From Nitrosomonas sp. Nm84 (lineage in GTDB: Bacteria; Pseudomonadota; Gammaproteobacteria; Burkholderiales; Nitrosomonadaceae): DNA of 64,000 bases. Where the stretch lies: assembly GCF_003201565.1 (NCBI RefSeq), contig NZ_QJJP01000017.1, forward strand, positions 1-64,000, given 5' to 3'. The notes beneath the pieces are model-generated. The model was given only the letters and a program-made list of their open reading frames with translations, had not been told where the DNA came from and made no database searches. Positions 24,562 through 34,134 of this stretch are shown here, one piece after another (within the stretch, counting starts at the first letter, position 1; each line of letters starts with the position of its first letter). Position numbers and translations under genes: made by a program.

Positions 24562-25353
24562 ATGCCGGAACCCCTTAAACGGAAAAAAAAGGACGGTACC
24601 TTGTATGAGCGTCCTCCCGAGATTGAAGCGTGGCTCAAGAAGCTGGAGATGGTTGAGGTCGCAGAGCGGCTCCGACAATTCGCGACGCTGTCCACAAAGA
24701 GCATTGATTATGTGCCGTCGGAGGCACTGATTTACTTTCTGCGAAGAGCTTGGGCAAACGGAATGCAGGGAGATTTTAAAGAAATATTCTGCATTCTTAT
24801 GAAACGGATTGAGCAGTCGTTGTGCTCAGCTATCTCTGATTCACGCATGGTCGGTGCCCGAGGCATCCGGGAAGAGATCATGGGTCGATTCGCGGAACGA
24901 ATCGCCAAAGACTGCAAAGGGCGAACTGGTCTGCTGGACTTCTATGAAATCCGCTTCGACAAAGCGTTTTCGGCTTCTCGCACCTCCGCTCTGCGCCAGA
25001 TTGGCCCGACGGTGGTGGACACGGTGTCTTTGGGCACGGATGAAGACGATGGCTTGGAGATTTCAGCCGAGGTGGAGGCTGCTGCTGCCGACTTTCTAAG
25101 TAGCGATCCCGAAAAACTTGACGATCCTGCTTTCCGGTTGGCGCTAACTGCAGCGATTGACTGTCTGCCAGATGATCAAAAGCAAGTCATCGGGCTACTA
25201 CTGCAAGGTTTTCAGATTGATTCTAAGGATAAAAACATTATGAGCATTGCACGCATTCTACAGTGCGACGAAAGGACGGTTCGCAACCGCCGTGATCGTG
25301 CCTGCAAGGCGCTCAAGGCCATTCTTCAAGAGGAGATGCACAATGACTGCTGA
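24562..25353 (+). CDS. sigma-70-like protein (ECF-type region 4)
   Basis: The 263-residue product ends in a sigma region 4-like helix-turn-helix: AAIDCLPDDQKQVIGLLLQGF ... IMSIARILQCDERTVRNRRDRACKALKAIL. A helical middle (FKEIFCILMKRIEQSLCSA, residues ~75-140) could be region 2. The N-terminal 30 residues are basic. It may be a dedicated sigma factor for the operon or a diverged DNA-binding relative. GGAGG lies ~10 bp before the ATG. It overlaps the next gene by 11 bp, a pattern typical of sigma factor and anti-sigma pairs. Confidence 0.6.
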   Translation: MPEPLKRKKKDGTLYERPPEIEAWLKKLEMVEVAERLRQFATLSTKSIDYVPSEALIYFLRRAWANGMQGDFKEIFCILMKRIEQSLCSAISDSRMVGARGIREEIMGRFAERIAKDCKGRTGLLDFYEIRFDKAFSASRTSALRQIGPTVVDTVSLGTDEDDGLEISAEVEAAAADFLSSDPEKLDDPAFRLALTAAIDCLPDDQKQVIGLLLQGFQIDSKDKNIMSIARILQCDERTVRNRRDRACKALKAILQEEMHNDC

Positions 25354-25927
25354 AAAGCACAGTGAGGAAGAGATTCTTCTGGCCTTTTCCGTCGAACCGA
25401 CGCATGACCGCGAGACGTTGGAGCAATACCTAATTGAGTATCCAGAGCATGCGAAGGCACTCGTTACCTACTCGATTGAATTGATGGTTGATGCAACGCG
25501 CAATGACGATGCTGTAGTTACCTCTGAAGGTGCGGTCGATCGGGCTTGGCAGCGGTTTCAAACGGCTGTTGATCAGCCCGGCAACGTGTTGGTCACAAAC
25601 CCGTTTGCCACACTCAACCCAACCGCTTTCAGGTCGCTCGCAAAAAAACTCGATATCACCAATCTGCTGCTAATACGTCTACGTGATCGGGCTATTGTCG
25701 CAGCAACGATACCGAGACGCTTTGTTCATAGGCTCGCAACCGAATTGGGCGCGACTGCAGAAGTGGTTACGGACTATCTGCAAAGTCCGCCAGCAATTGT
25801 TTCCGGCCACAGTTTCCGATCAACTGTGAAGCCGGCGGTCACCGAACAGATTTCTTTTACGGAGGCTATTGAGACGTCTCAACTCGCGCCGACCCAGCTG
25901 GACGCCCTCAAGGCACTACAGGACTAG
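25343..25927 (+). CDS. hypothetical partner of the sigma-like protein, 194 aa
   Basis: ATG at 25343 follows AGGAGA by 6 bp inside the end of the sigma-like gene. I recognise no named family. Residues ~90-140 (RSLAKKLDITNLLLIRLRDRAIVAATIPRRFVHRLATELGAT) look like a helix-turn-helix or anti-sigma helical bundle. No membrane segment is visible. The position, coupled to a sigma-like gene and just before an ImmA/IrrE-containing protein, suggests an anti-sigma factor or repressor that the metallopeptidase domain could cleave. Confidence 0.55.
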   Translation: MTAEKHSEEEILLAFSVEPTHDRETLEQYLIEYPEHAKALVTYSIELMVDATRNDDAVVTSEGAVDRAWQRFQTAVDQPGNVLVTNPFATLNPTAFRSLAKKLDITNLLLIRLRDRAIVAATIPRRFVHRLATELGATAEVVTDYLQSPPAIVSGHSFRSTVKPAVTEQISFTEAIETSQLAPTQLDALKALQD

Positions 25928-25930
25928 GTC

Positions 25931-28900
25931 ATGGACGCGACCGAGGCCGCTCGCCGAGAAGCAGAGCGCATTCACCGAGCGGCGGTCGCAGCAGGTGATG
26001 ATCCGTGGAGATTGCTTGATTTTGTCCGACGGGAAGCGATTCGAAGAGAGTTGGATGTGTATGCCTTGCCGTCCGGTGACTCCCAACTGAAAGGCGGGCG
26101 GGCGGCCTTCGATAGTCAGGCCGGGATCATTCTGTATGAAGACAAGGGGTCCGAATTTGACCGCGCTTTTCTCATTGCCCATGAGCTCGGGCATGTTGTC
26201 TTGGAGGGTGGCACGCAGGACATTGTGACAGAGCAAGTTGAACCGGATCGCTCTGTCCAGGATGCGCCGGTCGGCATTGAAAAGGTACTTGACTATGGCG
26301 CGCGGGAGCGGCGGGAAATCCGGATGGACCTCTTTGCCCGTGAATTCCTCCTGCCACGTTCGTTGGTCCGACATCTTCATGTGAGCAATGGTCGTTCTTC
26401 GACGGACATTGCCACACGCCTCGGTGTACCGCTGCAGGTGGTTCAGCAACAGCTTCTGGATGCGCTGTTGCTGCCTGAGGATTCCTCGATCGAATCATCA
26501 GTGGTTCCTGCCGCGACGTTGACTCCCGATCCAACTCAGATTGCTGCGGCCGAACATCGCAATAGTGCGTTCCAATTGCAAGCTGGGCCTGGCACTGGCA
26601 AAACGCGAACGCTTGTGCGTCGTATCGAGAGTTTACTAGCCGAAGGTGTGGACCCCATGTCCATCCTTGTCCTCACCTTCTCCAATAGAGCAGCTAATGA
26701 ACTGAGTGAGCGACTGGCTGCGAGCAGCCCCACGGCTGCCGCAGCGATGTGGATCGGCACGTTCCACGCTTTCGGTTTGGATATTGTTCGCCGCTTTCAT
26801 GACAAATTGGGACTGCCGCCGGATCCGCGCCTAGTCGACCGGTCGGAAGCGATCGAGCTGCTCGAAGATGAGCTGCCACGACTTCCGCTTCGTCACTATC
26901 GCAACCTGTGGGACCCGGCACTCGATCTCAGTGACATGCTCCATGCGATATCGCGCGCTAAGGACGAGGTCATCGATGCGGCTGGATATCGAACGTTGGC
27001 GCAGGCCATGGCAGACAACGCCGGTTATGATGAAGAAGCGACCATACGCGCGGAAAAGTGTCTGGAGGTCGCGCTGCTGTTCGAAACTTATGAACGGCTA
27101 CTGGCAGCAGGGCACTTGATCGATTTCGGTGATCTGGTTGCGCTACCGGTGCGTCTGGTTGAAACCGATACCGAGGTGAGAGCGGCGCTAAAGGCTCGGC
27201 ACCATCATGTTCTTGTCGATGAGTATCAGGATGTCAATCGCGCCTCGGTGCGATTGCTGAAAGCCATCGTGGGTGATGGCCGGAATCTTTGGGTTGTGGG
27301 CGATGCGCGCCAGTCCATCTATCGGTTTCGTGGGGCATCGGCCACCAACATGGCGCAGTTCGCCGTTGATTTTCCCGGCGCGCAGTTGCGTCAATTGGGA
27401 GTCAACTATCGCTCGGGGCGAGAGGTCATCGAGGTTTTTACAGCGTTCTCCAGCACGATGAAGGCGTCGGCGGGTGCCTTGCCGCTGCAACTGACGGCTG
27501 ATCGCGGTGTCTTGAATGCCAGGCCGGAATTTCGGGTAGTCAGATCAACCGAGGATGAGATTTCTGCAGTTGCGGCCGTGATTCAAGCGCAGCAGGAGGC
27601 AGGAATTCCATATCGCAGGCAGGCGCTACTTTGTGCATCCAATGCCCGCTTGAGTGACATCGCCGAAGGCCTGGAGGCCAGAGGCATTCCGGTGCTGCAC
27701 TTAGGCAGCCTCTTTGAGCGTCCGGAGATTAAAAATCTGCTTGCCTTACTTTCGATGTTGACGGACCCGCATGCAGTCGGACTGGTGAGGGCCGTTACGA
27801 TGCCGACGTACGAGATGCCGTTGCAAGAGGTCACGCAAATCATCGGACATCTCAGGGAAAGCAAAGCTGCTGCCCTCGACTGGAGGCAGGCCGGCGCGAA
27901 GCTACCGAGTCTTGCGACAGAAAGCCAGACTGCGTTGTCGCGCGTAGCCGCCCTTTTTACCGGATTGAACCCGATGGGCACTCCTTGGACGATCTTGGCC
28001 ACGTGGGTGATTGACCAGCTTGGATTGGCGAAGACTCTGTATCTGGCGCGCGACCCGCAAAGCCGAATGAAGGGTCTTGCGCTGTGGCAGTTCCTCAACT
28101 TCTGCCGCCACCAGCCATCGGGAGCGGGCATTCCCAGTGTGCGTCTGCTAGATCGCATTCGCCGTCTTGTTTTGCTGTCAGAAGATCGCGGCCTTCGACA
28201 ACTGCCGGGAGTTGCAGAAGGCATTGATGCGGTGCGTCTAATGACCATCCATGGCTGCAAAGGTCTCGAATTCGACATCGTGCATATCCCCGGCATGGTG
28301 ACCTCCGGTTTGCCGCGCAACAACATGGCACCACGCTGCGTGCCGCCGGATGGATTGATTCACGGTTCCCAGGGATTAACCGGACTGGAAGCGATCAGGG
28401 CAGGACATGATGAGGAAGAAGAATGCCTATTCTTTGTCGCACTGTCACGTGCCCGAGATCGGCTTTTTCTCTATGCATCCTCAGTTCAGTCCGATGGCAA
28501 GGTACGCAACCCTTCAAAATTTATTCCTGCGATCAATCATCTGCTTGTCCGTCCCGCCAATCCGGCACAGCGGAACGGAACTGCGAGACCGGCAACTACG
28601 GTCGGAATTACTTGGGAGGAGAAGCCGGTCTGGACCGAGAACCAAGTTAACCTGTTCGAGCGATGCCCTCGCCGGTTTCTGTACACGCATGTGCTCAAGC
28701 TCGGCGGACGCCGCACAGAAACAGCTTTCATGAAGATGCATAACGTAGTCAGCGACGTGTTCGATTGGCTAAAAACCGTTCACGAGACGACAACCCCAAG
28801 CGAATCTGAGCTTAGTTTTCGCTTCGAAGAAGCGTGGCAAGCCAAGGGCGCGGCGGATCATGGCTATGCAGAAGACTACCGCCGCATCGGTCGCCGCCTA

Positions 28901-29353
28901 GTCGACTATCTTATTGAGACCCGAAGCAATGGAATCCGCTCCCCGGTCGCGCCGCTTTCGCTGGGTTGGATCGAGGGCGATATCCTCGTCAAGCCGGATA
29001 GCGTGGCCCGAGGTGACCAAGGACAGGTTGTGGTGGGGCGTGTCAAGACCGGCAAGCCGCGATCGAAGGCTTTTGACGATATCGAATATACAATTCTCTA
29101 TCTCGCTGCCGTGCAAGCCTACGGCGGGCAGACGCAGGTTGAAGTGACCTATTTGACCAGCGAGACGACAGAGCCGATGTCGATCTCGGCAAAGAAGCTT
29201 GAGACCCGACGCCAGAAAGTACAGGGCATTGTGCAGAGCGTCCGCTCGGGCGATTTCCCGTTGAAAACAGAGGCGCGAGCTTGTCCGCGCTGTCCCAACT
29301 TCTTCATCTGTGGTGAGCTGCCGGACGGTGCCGTCATCATAAAAAAGTTGTAG
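25931..29353 (+). CDS. ImmA/IrrE peptidase - UvrD-type helicase - PD-(D/E)XK-like fusion
   Basis: The 1140-residue protein opens with an ImmA/IrrE metallopeptidase domain (HELGH at 84-88; REIRMDLFAREFLLP ~128-142). A superfamily 1 helicase follows: Walker A AGPGTGKT (218-225), FSNRAANEL, WIGTFHAFG, VLVDEYQDVN, GDARQSIYRFRG, TIHGCKGLEFD and VALSRARDR. The C-terminus (~880-1140) resembles the Cys-framed PD-(D/E)XK nucleases of the AddB/Cas4 class, with FERCPRRF and CPRCPNFFICG clusters. The expected acidic-x-Lys motif reads R-V-K-T-G, so nuclease activity is doubtful. It starts 3 bp after the preceding gene. DNA processing controlled by a protease domain is the inferred role. Confidence 0.85.
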   Translation: MDATEAARREAERIHRAAVAAGDDPWRLLDFVRREAIRRELDVYALPSGDSQLKGGRAAFDSQAGIILYEDKGSEFDRAFLIAHELGHVVLEGGTQDIVTEQVEPDRSVQDAPVGIEKVLDYGARERREIRMDLFAREFLLPRSLVRHLHVSNGRSSTDIATRLGVPLQVVQQQLLDALLLPEDSSIESSVVPAATLTPDPTQIAAAEHRNSAFQLQAGPGTGKTRTLVRRIESLLAEGVDPMSILVLTFSNRAANELSERLAASSPTAAAAMWIGTFHAFGLDIVRRFHDKLGLPPDPRLVDRSEAIELLEDELPRLPLRHYRNLWDPALDLSDMLHAISRAKDEVIDAAGYRTLAQAMADNAGYDEEATIRAEKCLEVALLFETYERLLAAGHLIDFGDLVALPVRLVETDTEVRAALKARHHHVLVDEYQDVNRASVRLLKAIVGDGRNLWVVGDARQSIYRFRGASATNMAQFAVDFPGAQLRQLGVNYRSGREVIEVFTAFSSTMKASAGALPLQLTADRGVLNARPEFRVVRSTEDEISAVAAVIQAQQEAGIPYRRQALLCASNARLSDIAEGLEARGIPVLHLGSLFERPEIKNLLALLSMLTDPHAVGLVRAVTMPTYEMPLQEVTQIIGHLRESKAAALDWRQAGAKLPSLATESQTALSRVAALFTGLNPMGTPWTILATWVIDQLGLAKTLYLARDPQSRMKGLALWQFLNFCRHQPSGAGIPSVRLLDRIRRLVLLSEDRGLRQLPGVAEGIDAVRLMTIHGCKGLEFDIVHIPGMVTSGLPRNNMAPRCVPPDGLIHGSQGLTGLEAIRAGHDEEEECLFFVALSRARDRLFLYASSVQSDGKVRNPSKFIPAINHLLVRPANPAQRNGTARPATTVGITWEEKPVWTENQVNLFERCPRRFLYTHVLKLGGRRTETAFMKMHNVVSDVFDWLKTVHETTTPSESELSFRFEEAWQAKGAADHGYAEDYRRIGRRLVDYLIETRSNGIRSPVAPLSLGWIEGDILVKPDSVARGDQGQVVVGRVKTGKPRSKAFDDIEYTILYLAAVQAYGGQTQVEVTYLTSETTEPMSISAKKLETRRQKVQGIVQSVRSGDFPLKTEARACPRCPNFFICGELPDGAVIIKKL

Positions 29354-29441
29354 GCAGCTTTCCGGTTCTGAAATGCGCTGCGATTGACTAACTGAAGGCC
29401 AGAAATCTGCAATTCCGCAGGGCCAACAGAAAGGTAATCAC

Positions 29442-30575
29442 ATGCAAACTACTACTTCTACCGGCGACGACCGGATTCCTACCGAAGATGTTGGTGCGGC
29501 AATTCGCCATACCATCAACGTCGCCGATCAGACCTTGACCTATCGTCAGGTGGGTATCGACGACTTCACCCTAACCGGCGCACAGCTCGCTATCGCTGCC
29601 GGCTTCAAGTCGGTCGATGGCGTCAGCGTGCTGCAAGTCTTGGCAACCGGCGATCTGGAAGACGTTCGCCCGAACGAGACGGTGGACCTGCATAGGGAGG
29701 CGGGACGCTTCGTCATCGTCGAGAGCGATCGCGCTTACCGGCTGACGATTGACGGCCAGCGTTTCGATTGGCCGTGCCGCATTGTTTCTGGAGGATTGCT
29801 GCGCAAGCTTGGCCAAGTACCGGCTGACAAAGTGATCTACTTCGAACGGCAGGATCAGCCGGATCGCCAAGTTGATGACCAAGATCTCGTCGACCTCGAC
29901 GCTGCTGGTGTCGAATCTTTTGTCAGCCGCAAGCCCGCGTGGAAACTTAATGTCCAGGGCGTCATGCTGGAGCTTTTCGCACCGACCATTGTGGTGCGAG
30001 AAGCGCTGATTGAGGCCGGGTTCAACCCCGATCAGGGCTGGCATATTTTTCTCAAGGTCGTCGGCCAGCAAAAACAGCCAGTCGAGCTCACCACCGTGAT
30101 TGACCTGCGCACGCCGGGTATCGAGAAGCTGCGACTCACGCCGAAGGACGTTAACAACGGCGAGGCACCGGTGGTGCCTCGCCGCACGTTCGCTCTACTC
30201 GACATAGACGAGGCGCATCTCAATCGCCTTGGCCTGAAGTGGGAAACTCTCGTCGAGGCCGAGCGCCGCTGGCTTCTCCTCCATGACTATCCGTTGCCGG
30301 TCGGCTACACCGTTTCCCACAGCAAAGTTGCGTTGGAAATTCCACCCACCTATCCCGGCGCACAGATCTATGGCTTCTATGCCTATCCACCGCTTGCATT
30401 GTCATCTGGCAGAGTGATCGCGAGTACCCAGCTTCGGGGTGTGCTACTTGGTGCCGAATACCACGGCTGGTCTCGCAACCGCGGTCCAGCGGCGCCTTGG
30501 GACTCCAATACCGATAGCGTGGTGACTCAGCTCGCGCTGGTCGATGCTGCACTCGCCAAGGAGGTTGACGAATGA
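29442..30575 (+). CDS. triple ubiquitin-like protein fused to an E2-like domain
   Basis: The 377-residue protein has three consecutive beta-grasp-like repeats (about 22-93, 97-163 and 166-236) of the bacterial Multi_ubiq type. A domain of the prokaryotic E2 family E type follows (~245-375: WLLLHDYPLPVGY, IPPTYPGAQIYGFYAYPPL, GAEYHGWSRN, APWDSNTDSVVTQLALVDAALAKEV). The only cysteine in the whole protein is Cys112 in the second repeat, so the E2-like domain has no catalytic cysteine. It overlaps the JAB-E1 gene by 4 bp. It would be carrier and E2-like scaffold in a ubiquitin-like pathway whose activation and deconjugation steps are encoded next door. Confidence 0.78.
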   Translation: MQTTTSTGDDRIPTEDVGAAIRHTINVADQTLTYRQVGIDDFTLTGAQLAIAAGFKSVDGVSVLQVLATGDLEDVRPNETVDLHREAGRFVIVESDRAYRLTIDGQRFDWPCRIVSGGLLRKLGQVPADKVIYFERQDQPDRQVDDQDLVDLDAAGVESFVSRKPAWKLNVQGVMLELFAPTIVVREALIEAGFNPDQGWHIFLKVVGQQKQPVELTTVIDLRTPGIEKLRLTPKDVNNGEAPVVPRRTFALLDIDEAHLNRLGLKWETLVEAERRWLLLHDYPLPVGYTVSHSKVALEIPPTYPGAQIYGFYAYPPLALSSGRVIASTQLRGVLLGAEYHGWSRNRGPAAPWDSNTDSVVTQLALVDAALAKEVDE

Positions 30576-31963
30576 TCCCCGAAACTACTTTGGCCTTTAG
30601 CGGTACCCTGCATGCTCAGTTGAAGCGGCACCTTTTTCCGCGAGACGGTTTGGAGGCGGCGGCGATCTTGATCTGCACGCGTACACCAGGTCCGAGGCGG
30701 CGTTTTCTAGTTCGAGAAATCATTTGTGTTCCATATGCCGCCTGCAAGCGCCGGGAGCGCGACGCCATCACGTGGCCGGGCGAATACCTCGAACAGGCTA
30801 TTGACCTAGCCGAGTCGACCGCCTCCGTCATGATCCTCATTCATTCGCACCCCGGCGGACTGTTTGGATTCTCCGATGCAGACGACGAAAGCGACCGTAA
30901 GGTCATCCCCAGCTTGTTCCACGCGTTCGGGGGCCTGCACGGTTCGGCCATCATGACGGCCGACGGTGCAATTCGCGCGCGACTGTATGATCCAAGCCTC
31001 CAGGCGCGTGCAGTCGATCTTGTGACGGTCGCTGGGGATGATCTGTGCTACTGGTGGGAAGACGAGGCGAGCTTCACCGGCCCCGAAGATCGGCCCATCG
31101 CCTTTACCAGTGGCATGACTGCCGAACTCGGCCGACTTTCGGCTGCGGTGATCGGCGCGTCCGGGACGGGTTCAGTCGTGGGCGAGCAACTAGCCCGCCT
31201 CGGATTTGGGCGTGTTTTCGTAATCGATTTCGACCGTCTCGAATGGAAGAATCTCAACCGTATCCTCAACTCGAGACGCGTCGACGCCGACGCGAATCGG
31301 CTAAAGGTTGAAGCTTTCGCCGAAGCTGTGGCTGCCTATCGCGGCGAAGGCGTGGCCATCCCCGTGACGGCATCGATCGCAACACGGGATGCAGTGCTTG
31401 CAGCTGCTCAGTCCGATGTTGTTTTCTGCTGTGTCGATACCCTCGAAGCCCGACAAATCGCAGACCTGATCGGGGCAGCGTTCCTTCTTCCTTTGTTTGA
31501 TGTCGGTGTCGTCATTCCCGTGCGCAAGAAAGGCGGAGCGTTCGCGATCGCAGATGTATGCGGTCGTATCGACTATGTCCAGCCCGGCGGCTCAACCCTG
31601 CAGGACCGCGGCGTGTACACGCCGGAGAGCCTGCGCGGTGAATATCTTCGGAAGGTGGCTCCTGATGCGCACCAGCAAGAACTCGACGCCGGCTATCTCA
31701 AAGGGCTGGTCGAAGAAGCACCAGCGGTGATTACGCTCAATATGCGCGCGGCATCGGCTTGCGTGAATGAGTTTATATCGCGCGCCTTTCCCTTCCGCTT
31801 GGAATCCAATCGTCTCTATGCTCGCACGCAGTTCAGTCTGGCGGCCTGTGAAGAAGAACACTTCTCCGAAGATGCATTCAAGCGCATGCCGAATCAGCTC
31901 CTCGCACGCGGTGACGCCGAACCACTGCTGGGCTTGCCGGCATTTAAGGCCCCAATACGATGA
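30572..31963 (+). CDS. JAB deconjugase - E1-like (ThiF) activating enzyme fusion
   Basis: The 463-residue protein has an N-terminal JAB/JAMM metalloprotease domain (Glu28, His91-x-His93, Ser101, Asp104 in HSHPGGLFGFSDAD) followed by a ThiF/E1 adenylation domain. The latter shows the nucleotide loop IGASGTGSVVG (~188), DFDRLEWKNLNR and AFAEAV. Candidate thiol residues are in VFCCVDTLEA and IADVCGRIDY. It would adenylate a ubiquitin-like C-terminus and cleave conjugates or precursors. It is flanked by 4-bp overlaps on both sides, with the multi-ubiquitin/E2 gene before and DUF6527 after. Confidence 0.85.
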   Translation: MIPETTLAFSGTLHAQLKRHLFPRDGLEAAAILICTRTPGPRRRFLVREIICVPYAACKRRERDAITWPGEYLEQAIDLAESTASVMILIHSHPGGLFGFSDADDESDRKVIPSLFHAFGGLHGSAIMTADGAIRARLYDPSLQARAVDLVTVAGDDLCYWWEDEASFTGPEDRPIAFTSGMTAELGRLSAAVIGASGTGSVVGEQLARLGFGRVFVIDFDRLEWKNLNRILNSRRVDADANRLKVEAFAEAVAAYRGEGVAIPVTASIATRDAVLAAAQSDVVFCCVDTLEARQIADLIGAAFLLPLFDVGVVIPVRKKGGAFAIADVCGRIDYVQPGGSTLQDRGVYTPESLRGEYLRKVAPDAHQQELDAGYLKGLVEEAPAVITLNMRAASACVNEFISRAFPFRLESNRLYARTQFSLAACEEEHFSEDAFKRMPNQLLARGDAEPLLGLPAFKAPIR

Positions 31964-32301
31964 AAATAGCAAAGAAGATAGCGAAGTGGTTGCGTGATAT
32001 ATGGGCTCAGCTCGGTCCGCCCCGGAGACTACGCATCGTTCGGGGCGATAGTTTGCCGCCCCAACTACCCAGGCGGGATCTTGTTCTCGCACGAGATGAT
32101 GGCGAGGACTGGTGTGTGGGCATGCGTTGTCCGTGCGGCTGTGGCCATGTGATTGAGCTCTTAATCATCGCCGAGGCGAAGCCGCGATGGGACGTGTCGG
32201 TAGATGCCAAGGGCAGGCCCACCCTTACTCCGTCGGTCTGGCTAAAGAAGGGCTGTCGTTCTCATTTTTGGATTCGCGGAGGCCGTGTTCATTGGTGCTG
32301 A
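31960..32301 (+). CDS. DUF6527-family zinc-binding protein
   Basis: The 113-residue protein has a Cys-rich centre (WCVGMRCPCGCGHVIEL) and a C-terminal GCRSHFWIRGGRVHWC, giving enough Cys/His ligands for a binuclear treble-clef zinc fold. DUF6527 proteins are commonly encoded beside bacterial multi-ubiquitin/E2/E1/JAB genes. Some treble-clef families act as RING-like E3 modules, so an E3 or substrate-selecting role is possible but unproven. Four-base overlap with the JAB-E1 gene; last gene of the operon. Confidence 0.75.
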   Translation: MKIAKKIAKWLRDIWAQLGPPRRLRIVRGDSLPPQLPRRDLVLARDDGEDWCVGMRCPCGCGHVIELLIIAEAKPRWDVSVDAKGRPTLTPSVWLKKGCRSHFWIRGGRVHWC

Positions 32302-32432
32302 AAGTCGCAGGAGATAGCTCGCAACTCACTGCAGAGACTGCGCGCTTCCGCGCCGCCTCAATCAGTGGGCGATGGATTCGACTGAATCGCCCCGGTATTT
32401 CCGGAGATAAAATGATTTGAGAGGAGGAAGAG

Positions 32433-33490
<1,058 letters not shown>

Positions 33491-33723
33491 TGAATGTCAT
33501 TGACTTTCAACATAGCCTTCTTCTGTATTTTTTGCCTTGAGTATAATTGCAGAAAGCTATTTTTGATTTGTTTTCGTGTTTTCGATTAAAAAGAACCTTG
33601 GCGGATTCAAGTTCGAAGTGCAACGTTGACTGCTGAATGTGGTAAATGTTTTGACGCTGATTTGCATCATAGAATAAAAATGCGTGGTTTAGATTAAGTT
33701 TGCTCTGGTATAAATATAACCAC

Positions 33724-34095
33724 TTATAATTTCAACGTTCTTTTATTCTTAAGCACATCTATTAGAGTTAACGTAGCTTTCTCCCCATCATATTGAATTG
33801 TCACATCTTTGCCAGCAACAGGTTTGCCATCAACAGCATTTAGCCGGTGCACAATAAAATCCTTCTTGACCTGCTGATAAAAAACAGTATTCTCTTTATC
33901 AATATAAATAATTTTCCCTTCATACTGGTTTTTATCAACGGGTGCTGTAGCCAAGTAAATATTGTAGACGCCAGGTTTGATACCTTCATCAACCTTCTTG
34001 ATGGTGCCAATCGTTTCCCATTCATTATTATTCTGAGTTTGTAGAATCTTTTGTCCATTCATTACAATCATTCGTAGCTTTGCGGGTGTCGTCAT
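33724..34095 (-). CDS. KfrB-like domain protein
   Basis: The 123-residue protein has a C-terminal segment (YEGKIIYIDKENTVFYQQVKKDFIVHRL ... GKDVTIQYDGEKATL) of the pattern seen in the KfrB domain of IncP plasmid proteins. In RP4 the kfr genes lie next to korB in the stable-inheritance region, and here korB is the next gene upstream on the same strand. A role in inheritance or regulation of the ICE is inferred from position. The N-terminal half is not recognised. Confidence 0.5.
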   Translation of the reverse strand: MTTPAKLRMIVMNGQKILQTQNNNEWETIGTIKKVDEGIKPGVYNIYLATAPVDKNQYEGKIIYIDKENTVFYQQVKKDFIVHRLNAVDGKPVAGKDVTIQYDGEKATLTLIDVLKNKRTLKL

Positions 34096-34134
34096 TTCAA
34101 ATTAGTTATAAGTAGGATTACTGGCAAGATTAAA

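Noticed and set aside
29442..32301. assignment as a Bil or type II CBASS locus
   Set aside because: There is no nucleotide cyclase or effector of CBASS and the carrier is a fused multi-ubiquitin/E2 protein; the gene set differs from both.
32187..32420. 77-codon frame before the IS3 element
   Set aside because: Overlaps the end of the DUF6527 gene and runs through the IS left end; not protein-like.
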